Below, one piece after another: positions 1 through 10,700 of a DNA stretch of 64,000 nt. Below the pieces are notes generated by a model, which ran no database searches, was not told where the DNA came from, and worked only from the letters and a program-made list of their open reading frames with translations. Each line of letters starts with the position of its first letter. The stretch's first letter is position 1. Location of the stretch: positions 11,005,440 to 11,069,439 of the forward strand of contig CM041550.1 of assembly GCA_023238725.1 (NCBI GenBank), given 5' to 3'. The position numbers and the translations under genes are program-made. This DNA is from Scortum barcoo (Eukaryota > Chordata > Actinopteri > Centrarchiformes > Terapontidae).

Positions 1-160
1 GGTGCTGGAAGGCAGATTTAGTTAGCTTTACGCTAGCAGCTTCCCTTTGTTTCCAGTCTTTGTGCTAAGCTAGGCTAACTAAGCTAGGTCCAGTATACAT
101 ATTGAGCGCACAGACATGAGAGTGGTATCAGTCTTCTCAGGTAAATCTCCTTAGCATAGT
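1..160. repeat. Interspersed teleost repeat, GCTAAGCTAA family, copy 1
   Basis: The segment contains a phrase of the type TCTTTGTGCTAAGCTAGGCTAA followed by a stretch about minimal and maximal body positions 100-140 (CACAGACATGAGAGTGGTAT). Related phrases occur near 25005-25040 and, inverted, near 57070-57160. I recognise it as a common teleost dispersed repeat, probably a non-autonomous DNA element. This copy is cut by the left edge of the window. Confidence 0.6.
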
Positions 161-3100
161 GAATAAATATGTTTCCTAACATTATTCTGTATTCTTGATT
201 AAGTATGGAAAGTTGGTGTTTCTTTTACTGACAGAAAAGATATGAAATAATATATCAAATATCCACAGTTAGTGTGGAAAAATGTGCGTGTGCCAGCGTT
301 GGTGTGGGTGTACTATAACTTTAGAGACCCAGATGAAAATAAGAAAAAGCCCAAGATAGAACCGTGATTGAAGTATACCGGTAACAGTGCCAATCACCTG
401 CGAAACAAACAATTACTGTGCATGGTTAGATGGGAAATAAAGCACTCTGATATTTTAGAAACCCTGAATAAGTACACTAGAAAGAGCTCGGACAAGTTTC
501 CAAAACTTTTGTTATTGCTTTTCATGCTCGAGTTGAAGGGTGATGTGTTTTCGAGGACAGCATTTTCTTTTTAAGATCCCCCCACATTAATGGATCCACA
601 AAGCTCGTCCCGGGGCGCCATAATGGCTAAGATCTCATAATGCAGTAATTCCCCCGAAACCACTATTTTTTATGGTTGACAGGCATTTAGATTTAGAAAG
701 CTTACATCCTTTTTTTTTTTTGTAGTCATATCTGCTAGAAGCAATCTGGGTCCAGTGCTGGCCTAGTTCTGTCCCTCTATTTTGGGCAACCCTCTAGAAA
801 GCATTAAACAGAGGAGAACAATGCAATTTTTGAGTGGCAGCATTATGAAATACTCTCACAGATGAGAGCCACATCTGTCCAAAGTGTTGTGTGTGAGGAC
901 TACAGCGACATCAGTCATGCAAATGTAGACTCTGATACTAATCAACCCCCAACTGCTGCAGACAGAGAGGAAATATAGTTTTATGACGTTATAGCCTCGT
1001 AACGTGAGGCTTGGGTTGAAGTGACAAGATTTAAAAAGGTAGTCTGTGTTGTCGTCACAGTTCAAGTGGCCCCTGCTGGACACTCAGGCCACTGGCTTTT
1101 GATGAACTCCTCAGGCTTTACTGACCTTTGGAGTGGAGACGCCGTCTCTCCGCAGGTGCTTTGTGGTTTTGTTCAGTGGATGAAAAGAACAGAAATGACT
1201 CTCTTTTCATCACATTTAACATTATAATAAAATGTTCAGCGTCTGAATGTGGCAACACAAGAACTTGTCCCTTTGACGATTCAAAACGAGTGACGTCTTT
1301 TCATGTGCGGCTCCAAAGGATAAAAAAAAATAGATAGGAGATAGAGATAGGAGAGAATTAAAACAAGTGCACACATTAATCTCGTTTTCTTGTAAAACTC
1401 AGCGAACACCTGCCCACTCCTAACAACGGCGGTAAATGTTTCCTTTGTCCTGTTTCTAAAAATCAAAAGTGCGAGAAAAAGTTTAAGTTATGGGAGAAGC
1501 GGTTTAGTGAACTTAAAACCAGAAACTAGAGAAGGCGGCCATATTGACTTCACCAGCTTTCAAGTTGGAAGCCAGCGTAGGCATCCCCAACATCCTTTGG
1601 CTCTTTGATGTGATTAAGATGGATTCAGACTTTCCTTTAGTGCACAAAAACCACACAATTGTTCTGCTAATAGCCACTATCAAAATCCCAAAAACTGCAG
1701 AAAAGGAGGAAGATAATAGCTTTTGTTTCAACTGAGAAATACATAGACAGACACATTTAATTCAGGATCATTTCGAATGATCTTCCTCATCAGTGAACAA
1801 ACCTTTCTTGAGTGAGAAATAGAAAGTGTGAAAGGATGAATCACTGAGTAGCTCTAAGCAACAGAAAGGGAATACTTTCAAACACAGGCCCATCTATTGA
1901 AGCTGAAGCTGTTGTCTGGAGTTTGCTGAGAGAAAGTCACGGTCTGTTTCTAAAAGGAAAAAGTGCTCTAAATCCATTTCAAAGACGAGGGCAGACAGTG
2001 ACGGAAAAAAGTAATGAATATTTTACAGGCAGGGAGAGCGGAGCTGCACTCCAGGTGACACTCTCGCGTTTATAGAGCTTATCAGAAACCCATCACCCAT
2101 CGAGCATAGCCAAGGCAAAGCCATGTGTCTGATTGTTTATCTGCAGCCTGCTGGTGGGTTCCCCTGTTACCTGCACACAGCCTGCATCAGGCCAATCACA
2201 GGGACATTATGCTGTAAATTGGACATATAGATGGCCCTTTTGAAATGCAGTGCTGCTGTTAAAGATTGGCTCTGAATGTCTCCGATTAGAGTCGGGCAAT
2301 ATGAGGAAGTCGTATGCCGGTGCTATAGTGCTGCTTCCCTGTAGGGAGCTGATATGGATTTTCATGACGTGCACTGTCAAATTATAAATATTAACCCCTC
2401 AACGTCTGGTTTCCTGCTTTAGTTTCCATTTAAGTAGTTTTGAAATTGGAAAAATCAACTTATTCACAACTTATTGACACACACTGTACATATTCTGTGT
2501 CAACTTGTTTCAGCTCTTCATCTAAGCTATAAGTACTTTATGTGACATTTATAGAAGTCATGACAATATGTAAAGACAGCAGAGTGCAATGTTTCTGTGT
2601 ACCAGGCATGCTTAGAGAGCCATGACTTACATAAGATGGATTTAGCTGCAAATCTAAGTAAAACAATTAGAAAATTATTAATTATATTGACATTTATGTG
2701 TGTTTTGGTGCTTATAGATGCCACTATTTAAAAACTTAATAACTACTGACAGAGACCACTACATGTATTTGCATACACAAATTGTACTGTTTTACTTCTG
2801 TTACTATGAATGTTTTTTTTAGTCATTTTAACACCATAAAAGGACATATTGCATTTGTAATGTGTGTCAAACTGTGTGCATCTGCTCCATTTACCTGCAT
2901 TATATTTATCTCCACCTGAGCTAATGTATTCAGTTGATGCTGATTCCTCCTATTGCTTCTCCTCTTACTCAGGTGAGGCACTGCTGGTGCTCGATGTTTT
3001 CATTTTGTCACTAAAAATCTCCTCTGAGTATCTGAGTTTTGTTCGTCTAATAACTGGCCTCTGGAGGAAAAATGCAATTGTGTGAAATTAAAAGGAAACC

Positions 3101-3483
3101 TCCTCCGGAAGGTAATGTGTTTGTACGCACATCAAACAGTGGGAGAAAAAAAAGAATGAGTGGAACTGACAACATCTCTCTGCAGCTTGTGTGACTCGTG
3201 CTGTGCCAACCCTGCTTGTGAAGCAGTCCTTGAACAAGGGCGTTTTTTGATTTGGTGTGTATCTTCCTGTGTGTGTGTGTGTGTATTTGTGGGTTCAAGG
3301 TGCCTGCCAATTGGATGACTTTGCTGCGAGGGATTAGCGGCGACAGTGATCTATCTCTTCGTGAAATGTAGCTTTTGAAAGAAAAATTTCAAAATGTTGA
3401 ACTACAAGCTACAGTGCGTGCCTGCACGCACACACATCGTCCATCCAAAGACTTTACATGTGCTTGCATCATCATCCTTTTAA
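161..3483. other. Non-coding stretch left of c3orf70, no gene recognised
   Basis: All open frames here are short (under 90 codons) and none resembles a known protein. Base composition is mostly AT-rich. A more GC-balanced block at about 2040-2340 lacks obvious repeats and could be a conserved non-coding element, but nothing in the sequence alone proves that. A short GT run lies at 3270-3285. Confidence 0.5.
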
Positions 3484-3770
3484 TTGAGCTTCCTCTCCCC
3501 CGCCTCTCGCTGCACTCCATCCTTGCACTTTTTTCTCCTCTCCCTTTCGACTCCTGTCCTCATCTCTTCTCTCCTTTCCTCTTCTGCTCATCTCATCTTT
3601 TCTCCTCTCCTCATCTTTCCAAATCTGCTCTTTTCTTTCTCTCATCTCTATACTCTCCTCTTCCCTTCATATCTTCTCATCTCTCTTCTTCTCTTCCCTT
3701 CTCATTTTCTTTTCTCTCCTCTCTTCATTTCTCCTCCTCCCTTACCTCTGTTTTTCTCTGTTTTTCAAAA
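3484..3770. repeat. Polypyrimidine (CT-rich) low-complexity tract
   Basis: About 280 bases are almost only C and T on the plus strand, made of irregular CTCTT, CTTCC and TCTCAT units. Long open frames across it (136 and 186 codons) are rich in Ser, Leu, Phe and Pro only because of this bias, so they are not treated as genes. Confidence 0.85.
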
Positions 3771-3814
3771 CCACGCCATTTGTAAGATGAAAGTAGTTTT
3801 ATTTGGATTGGCTG

Positions 3815-3985
3815 AGGGATGTAAAGGGGGTCGTCGAGAAGAGGGATGTAAAAAAAAAAGGGGGAGTCAGGGGAAGGGATGTAAGGGGGTTGAGAAGAGG
3901 GATGCAAAAAAAAAAGGGAAGGGGTCAAGAAGAGGGATGAAGGGGTCGAAGGTGTTGAGGAACCCGGGGGTCGAGATTCTGGGTG
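3815..3985. repeat. Purine-rich degenerate tandem repeat
   Basis: The plus strand switches to purines, with a loose unit containing GAGAAGAGGGATGTAAAAAA repeated with changes at about 3837, 3892 and 3931. It is almost adjacent to the pyrimidine tract at 3484-3770, so the two can pair in part as an imperfect inverted repeat. Confidence 0.7.
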
Positions 3986-4062
3986 GGGGAACACGTACGT
4001 CTCTAGTCGGCAGACTTCGTGATCCCCCTGTGGTTCCTGATTGAAGGAAAAAGGTAGGTTAG

Positions 4063-4345
4063 GTGGTAGTATTAACTTTAACTTGTGTCTTAAATGGAGA
4101 GAGGGACCGTGTTGTCTGGCAGGGTCCGCACGTGGACGTTGAGGAGATGTGGCTGCTCCGCGAGGAAGGTGCTTGGTATGGCTCTGGATCTTCTTGCTGG
4201 AGGGCAGTGATGCTGAGAGTTGAGCTGCTGCTGAGCCCTGCTGAGAAGGAAAGAGAAGAACACTGGGGTCTGGGGGGGAGGGCTGTGAGAGCTTGAGGCA
4301 AACGGTAGATGAAGGAAGGGGTTGGATGTGCTTATATAGGTACTT
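4063..4345 (-). promoter_or_regulatory. Possible TATA-type promoter segment (mobile-element LTR-like?), minus strand
   Basis: Read on the minus strand, the segment has CTATATAAGC at about 4330-4340, followed by pyrimidine-rich sequence in which a start site would fall about 30 bases downstream. The block is more GC-rich than its surroundings. I do not recognise a specific element or gene. It may be a solo LTR or just chance. No terminal repeats were confirmed. Confidence 0.2.
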
Positions 4346-5225
4346 GTGACTGATAGGATAACAGGTCTGGATGGTTGGATTGGAGGAGCGCATTACATGC
4401 TGGAATTAGTGAGGCAGAGGAGGCGCGGTTGGCGCGGTCCTCTCCCACTCTGCGTTGTCACCCAGGCTCGTCGGCAGTCAGCTGCACACTCCTCCTCTTC
4501 ATCACTGTGCAGAATAATGACTGTACATTTATATAAACTGATTAGCATTTCATCCCGGGCCTTGGTTTTTCTCTCCTCACTGGCGGAGTGCAAATAATCG
4601 ATAGACACAATACAGACTGAGAGGAGAAGCATGGAGAAATCAATCTGGACCTGAAGTCAAGGTGAGGAAGGCATAGCCTGGCCTCTCATAAAATCAGCTG
4701 CTGGATGAAGTGCTGAGAGAGAGGACCCAGAGGATGTCGCGGGTGGGATCAATGAAGGGAGACACAGGGTCAGAGGTTGAGGGGCTTGACTCTAACCTTT
4801 ATTGTATGTTTTACACCGTGATTGTATGCGATGCTAAAACTGAAGTCACCTTTTAATGATCTCCACCACTTCCACTCATCCACTTGTTGCATCTTCATTT
4901 TTCTATGCCGGTGGAGTGTACGAAAGCAAAGGAGGGTATGCAGGAAAACAAAACAAAGAACATTCCTCAAGACATTTCAGAGGAGACAAACGGCCACAGC
5001 CGAAGTAATGACTTGATTTTAGTATATCTCTCACTTTACTTTGCTATTCTGCCAGAGTCTTTGGAGAGCATTAGTCATCTGTGTGTCAGGTAAAGGAAGT
5101 CTTCAAGGAGGGGAAGTGCTTTTAAAGAAGGACTCAGACTTTCTTTTTGCAGAGAATGCTCGCACATTTCAAACCACTGGCTAAAAAACAAACTGAGGGA
5201 GGAGAAAAAGTGAGTTTCAATAAGA
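4346..5225. other. Non-coding, nothing recognised
   Basis: No exon-like frame, RNA gene or clear repeat is visible. Confidence 0.4.
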
Positions 5226-7086
5226 TTTATTCATATGAAAATAATGTAACAGTAATAAGAACATAAGACATGTTTTAAACTGCATTACTAAGAGGGACTG
5301 TGTTCAATGTACTATCGAGGGCTGTCCCTGAATTAAAAAAAAAAAAAAATTTGAATTTGAACAGATGCAAGATTTGTCCGCTCTTTGAACACTCTGAACC
5401 ACAGATTTGTTAAATTGGTTTTTGACATGAGGGACTTCTGCAAATGAATGCAGTCATGCAAAATTTTATTACAATTTTTTTTACATCAAGTGTGGCAATG
5501 TAGCAATACATATCTGTGAATAGTTTAGTGATTTTTGCAGACAACTCTCCAGGAAATTCAAACATAAAAAATAATTAAAATTAAAAAGAACCAGCCATTC
5601 GTCATTTACTTACTGACTAATAAGGGGCTGTCTGATAATTTCTATATTTGAGTGCTTTTCCTATAATATCATGTCCATCACAACATCACAACACCTATTC
5701 AGCATCCTATTCCTTATTGTAACCTTCTTAAAAAGGTGCATTAAGTGACATTTTTCTGTCCCTGTAGCACAAAACAACTGTGACATACTAGTCTAGTCTA
5801 GCCTGATGCCATTGCCAAACTCCCCCATCAGCTGGCATCACACGACATTTCACCGTTGAGCTCGGAAAGCAAAATAACAATGCAGTTTTATTGTTATATA
5901 AGTTTATATGTATATATATTAGATAATATAATCCTCTCCACTAAATGTCTTAGTTTCTGCTGTGACAACACGACTCCTACTTCTGTCACTGTAGCTCTGC
6001 CGGAGACACCTCCACGCTATTTTAATTTCTTGGCTGCTAAGAGAGGTCAATTCAAGTCATGTTTAGCTTAACGCCCCATTTAACCTTGAACAGCGGCGCG
6101 GTTCAAGCCAGCCTGACCAGAAAGGCGGTCAGGACAACGTGTTAATGTTGATAAATGGTTTTAGGAGCTATAAGAGTATCCTTGGTCCTCGCTGGCAGGT
6201 ACAGTATAGGAATGTGCTTCTGTGTTAATCCTTGATTGTCGAACACTGACCTACCTACCTACCTACTGCTTGTGTTGGTGTCAGTAAAGTGCAGACAAAC
6301 TGTGGGCTGGGAATCTCTTTTTTTTTTTAACAAATGTGATAAAAAAGCGGGTGTGTCGCAGCAGTTCGCGGCTGAGTAATTAACGGGTTGAAAGGCTGAT
6401 GTGCTTTAGGCCCACGAGAAGTAGCTGGCCTTGTACTCATTATGCTGAAGTGTCAGAGTCACTAATATGTGTGGGTGGAGCCACTGACCAAAGAAGAAGA
6501 AATGGCACGCTAACCTGCCACTTAAATGTTGAATTAGTATAAAGTCAGACTGACAACTGGAGAACACTAAGAATTACCTAACTGCTCATTATCATCACAA
6601 AACCTACTTATACCAGCTTTGTTCAAACATAATTTAGCTCCAGTAATATATACCTAAAGAGAAGTCTCAGGAAAGAGTATCACACTTTCTCTCACTTTCC
6701 TCTGACAGTTGTGCACCTACTATAGAGTCCTTTTGTATTTCAGATTTTCCATTATGTAATTACCATGTACAAGAAGTCTATTTGGTCCACTGTGCATGTG
6801 CTTGATATTCCTGTGCTTCCCCCCTCTTTCTCTCCCTAGAAGTTGACTTCATGGAGGTTGGTGTGGACAGAGGAGAGGCTCTGTGTGAGTGCAGATGTAC
6901 AGTCCTCGGCCGCCTGCAGGCAAACAAATTCAACTCAAAACAACTCCAAAACAAAGCCCCCGCTGAAGCGTTGGAGAGGGGTTTGTGTCCTGTTGGTCCT
7001 TGAAGGCTAAACCCTTGGGTCTTATTCTCAATTGTACGTAGATCACGCTCCCCCGCAGCTCCTGTCCACGTCGGTGCTGCGTCAGT
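5226..7086 (-). other. c3orf70: Possible c3orf70 3'UTR and downstream flank
   Basis: This follows the stop codon of c3orf70 on the minus strand. The transcript end is not fixed. AATAAA on the minus strand occurs at 5226-5231, near 5465 and near 5887, so a 3'UTR of up to about 1.9 kb is possible. The part at about 5740-6060 resembles a dispersed teleost repeat, which makes the longer model less certain. Confidence 0.3.
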
Positions 7087-7784
7087 TTACACAGTTGTTT
7101 CGATCTTTTCGATGATCTCTATCATAGACTTGGAGGGCGACAGCAGGGAGCAGTCGTCCTGATCCCAGAGGCTGCCGGGGCTGGAGTTGCCGTCCGTGCT
7201 CAGCTCGTCGTCCTCCTCCTCCTCACTCTCCTCCTCGCAGGACTCCAGGTAGTGCAGACCCAGCGCGTTGATGCCAGAGTCCTCGGAGCTGGCTGGATGG
7301 GGAAGAGCAGTGGTCCATTTTGGGGCCTTTTACCTTATCCAAGGGAGAGGGATGCTTGTGTTCACTGTACGTCTGCTGGACTGGCTGCTGCACAGGCGCG
7401 GGCGCGGTTTGGGCCGGCGGCGTTGGCTTCGCTGAAGTTGCCGAGGCTGAGTGGGGTTTTGGGGGATCTGAGGTGTGGCGGGGGCAGGTGAGGGAGGGGT
7501 GGGAGGATGAGGTGGCTCTGGTAAGGGAGGGGGGGGGCGCTGCACGTAGCACATCTTTCCGTTGATGCGTTTGACAATGTAGTCGTCCACGAACAGGTCT
7601 GCAATGACGCAGTACTTGGGCGACTCCAGGTGAGGCGGGGACTGGAAGCACGGGGCGAGCTTCAGGAAGCGCTCTGCCAGAGAGACGGACAGGTCCATCG
7701 TGTTACTGTACTCTGTCCCAACAGGTGGCACAGCTGTGCTGGGCAGATGGCACACATTGGTCATGGGCTGGTACACGTACTTGC
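7087..7784 (-). CDS. c3orf70: c3orf70 coding exon 2 (3' exon), internal frame breaks
   Basis: Frame A runs from 7784 through TMDLSVSLAERFLKLAPC, CVIADLFVDDYIVKRINGKM and a proline-rich stretch, but meets TAA at 7330-7332. The conserved stretch KGPKMDHCSSPSS (about 7277-7335) sits in a second frame. The conserved tail, EDSGINALGLHYLESCEEES to IETTV and TAA at 7087-7089, is back in frame A. One base appears to be lost somewhere in the proline-rich DNA (candidate: the C8 run near 7530-7537) and one (or four) gained near 7287-7295. There is no room for an intron at the second break; a GTAAAA...CCAG pair there would give an intron of only about 41 bp and would remove conserved residues. Sequencing or assembly indels are the simplest cause. 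Confidence 0.85.
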
Positions 7785-10700
7785 CTAAAGCAGGGAAGAA
7801 CAAAAACACAGCTGTTTAGATAGGAAAATAAGAGGCTGGGGAGAATCAGGTTTTTAGGTTTTAAAGCTGCCTATAACTTACAATGGACCATATGCTCACA
7901 GCGATAAACCCACAGACAAATATCATCCAACTTTGTAGTTCCTTGAGTGCTAAAGAGCACTGTAGCATCTTTTAGCTCATTTCTTTTGGTTTAGTTACTT
8001 AAACCGTTTCACCTGCTCAGCACCACACAGCAGACAGAAAAAGTTAGCAACAAGCTGATGAAGAAAATGGTGCATTTATCAGCTAAAGAGAGTCTAAAAC
8101 AGAGCTAAAAAGGATAATGGATATTGGATTTTTTCCATTCATTCTGTTCCAAGCACGACTTTGAATGAATGATAATGCAGCTCTGTGTTGGGTGAATGTT
8201 TTGATAAGCAACTGTTTGCCAAACACACTCGCCAAGTCAACTTAAAAGGTGATAACATGTCAGCGTTGTGTTTGCGGGTCGTTTACGCTGTCCCAAAGCG
8301 GCCAAAAAAACACTTAATGTGGGTATAAATAAATAAAATAGTAAATAAATACAAATTCTGGCACTGTGGGGAAACATTTGGCAGGAATCTCAACAGCAGC
8401 CTGTATATGCACTCTGAAAATTGGAATTCAATGAGGCGCAGTGAAATGAAAATACATTTTACAACTTCCTCTTTCTGTCTCTGCTTTAATTGTTCCATTA
8501 TCTCTTGGTAAATCATATCAAAATCCTTCTCTTTTCGCTTCCTGTCACATGTAAACATATCTTGGATGGGGTATAATACATATAATACATATATACATAC
8601 ACACACACACACACACATACATACATCAATCCATTCAAATGTGTGAATCATCCTTCCTGTAAATGTAAAACTGCACTTGACCCTTATCTCGTGTGTGTCG
8701 CTGTTGCTAGCAGAGCGTTATAATGGTAACATTAATAATGTATGAACACATGTGTTTTCAGTCAGCCTCGACCAAGGACACAGTTTTTGAAGATGCCAAA
8801 AAGTGGGTTTGGAAGGTGCGGGTGAATAATGTGCCTGTGATAACCTATCATCTGTCCTGTCTTGGAGGCGGTAGCAATTTTCACATCACAAAGCATTTCG
8901 TGCTGCCAAAGGCAAAAATACCTGCCTGGCCTCCGCCGTCTGAGGTGGAGCTGCAGCCAAGAGTGCTGCATAGTTTAAATTTCAGGCCACCCAGAGCAGA
9001 GCAGCAATCATATTTGACCCCCAGAAACTGATGCAAGACTTAATTCAAAAGTGATGAAATAACGTCCGGGGTTAAAGCCATACAAGAACGTTTACAGCCC
9101 AGAAATCGTGATGTGGTGCTGATCTACATCTGGAATGCAAATACGATGGTTAACAATGGTGTAATCTTCTATATATACTATCACATAAATCCTCTGAGAT
9201 AAAAGCATACATCTGCTCTGAAAGTGGCATATTCTTGTACAGATTCTCCAACGCCTTCCTTGTGAGTTATGCGTCCCATTTTGACAACTCATGTGGTGGT
9301 GGTGATTGTGCAAAATGATTGCTCCCAAATGTTACTCATTGTTTGCAGCCCACTGATTCCAACTCGGAGCAACGCTGCCTGAATAGCGTGGCTCAGATGT
9401 GTGTTTAACTGGCTCCCTGGAGAGAGAGAGAGAAACCACAAAAGATGACAGGCCTACGCATCACTTCCTCTCACTCTGTGTCCTTGTCTTTTGTTTCACC
9501 GGCTAGGGGACCCATTCAATCTAAATCTTTTCCCAGGTTACATTGACAACATCAAAACTACTTCAAAGTAGGGAAGTGGCTCTGCTTTGCAGCGCTGAAT
9601 GGACAAAGGGAAGTTTGATGCTGATGAGACGTGTTTGCGCTGCACAAAAGATATTTAAATCAGCTGAGCATTCATGTCGGCGTTTATTTTCTGCCCACAA
9701 GAATAGTTAACCAAATCCACGTGACCACCTCTTAAATGGACTCTGAAAGGACACAAAACGGCATCATCCGTCCATGTGAAGCGATTACATGCGAAGAGGC
9801 TGTGACCGAAGCTTGATGTCTGTATACTAAATGTTGCCAACGAAAAACACAGAAGCTAAAGTAGACAGAAACAACAGGGGGAATGGTAGCCATCCTCTGT
9901 TTAATGAGAGAAAGTCAATGGTCCATGTTCAGAGCGAGACGAGCCCATTCAGGCAGACAAGATAGCGGCGACAAAGAGCTAAAGCTGTAGAAGGCAATGT
10001 GTTGACATTTAGTTTTTAGCATATTACATCTAATTGCATTCATCCATCTGGAGTTTCAAATACCAAGAGCAATACTGGGGGACAGACAGATGCACAGGCT
10101 GACAACAAACAGCCAGACACAGAACAAACAACACACCAACACTGGTTGTTGTCAGCAGCCGTGCAGAAGGAACACAGCCTGTCGGTAGATTTACAAGGTG
10201 TCTGCAGAATACAGAATTAGTTTGTACTAAGTTAGATATATCACTGAGAAGAGCATGTGTATGGCTGAGATTCATCTCACTCTTTGTTTCAAAAAGGGAA
10301 AAGGAGAATCTTCACGTTACCTGATCCTGCGCTAAAATACTCTATGTTGGATTATTACAAATACTGTACCATAATACTCTTGTTAGTACAAGTACTGGAT
10401 GTGGTGGTTATTTAAAGGTTCTGTCTGTAACCGTCAGAAAAAGCTTGTTAACAATGACACCTATAGTCGTAAGGTCACCTGCAGTCAGCATCTTGTTGCT
10501 CACTTGTACGTGCGAACAAGCATCGGCCAAAATGGTGAGACGACACGCACCAGACTGACCGTGATTGACAGGAATGTTGACAACTTGCTTTTCAATGAAG
10601 TTGTTTTAAAGTGGACTTTAGTGGACTCCACACACCAAGTTTTAGTTTTAGTTTTTTATTACAATTTGTTCATCCTTAAAAATACTTGCTGTAGTAATGG

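Noticed and set aside
3375..4393. Open frames of 136, 186 and 222 codons
   Set aside because: They run across the CT-rich and AG-rich tracts and have only biased composition; no domain or splice context supports them.
7290..7335. Mini-intron (GTAAAA...CCAG, about 41 bp) to explain the c3orf70 frame break
   Set aside because: Too short for a vertebrate intron, and it would remove residues (KMDHCSSP) conserved with human.
8723..9031. 102-codon plus-strand frame in the c3orf70 intron
   Set aside because: No similarity I can name, no splice signals in a sensible pattern, and it lies in intron DNA.
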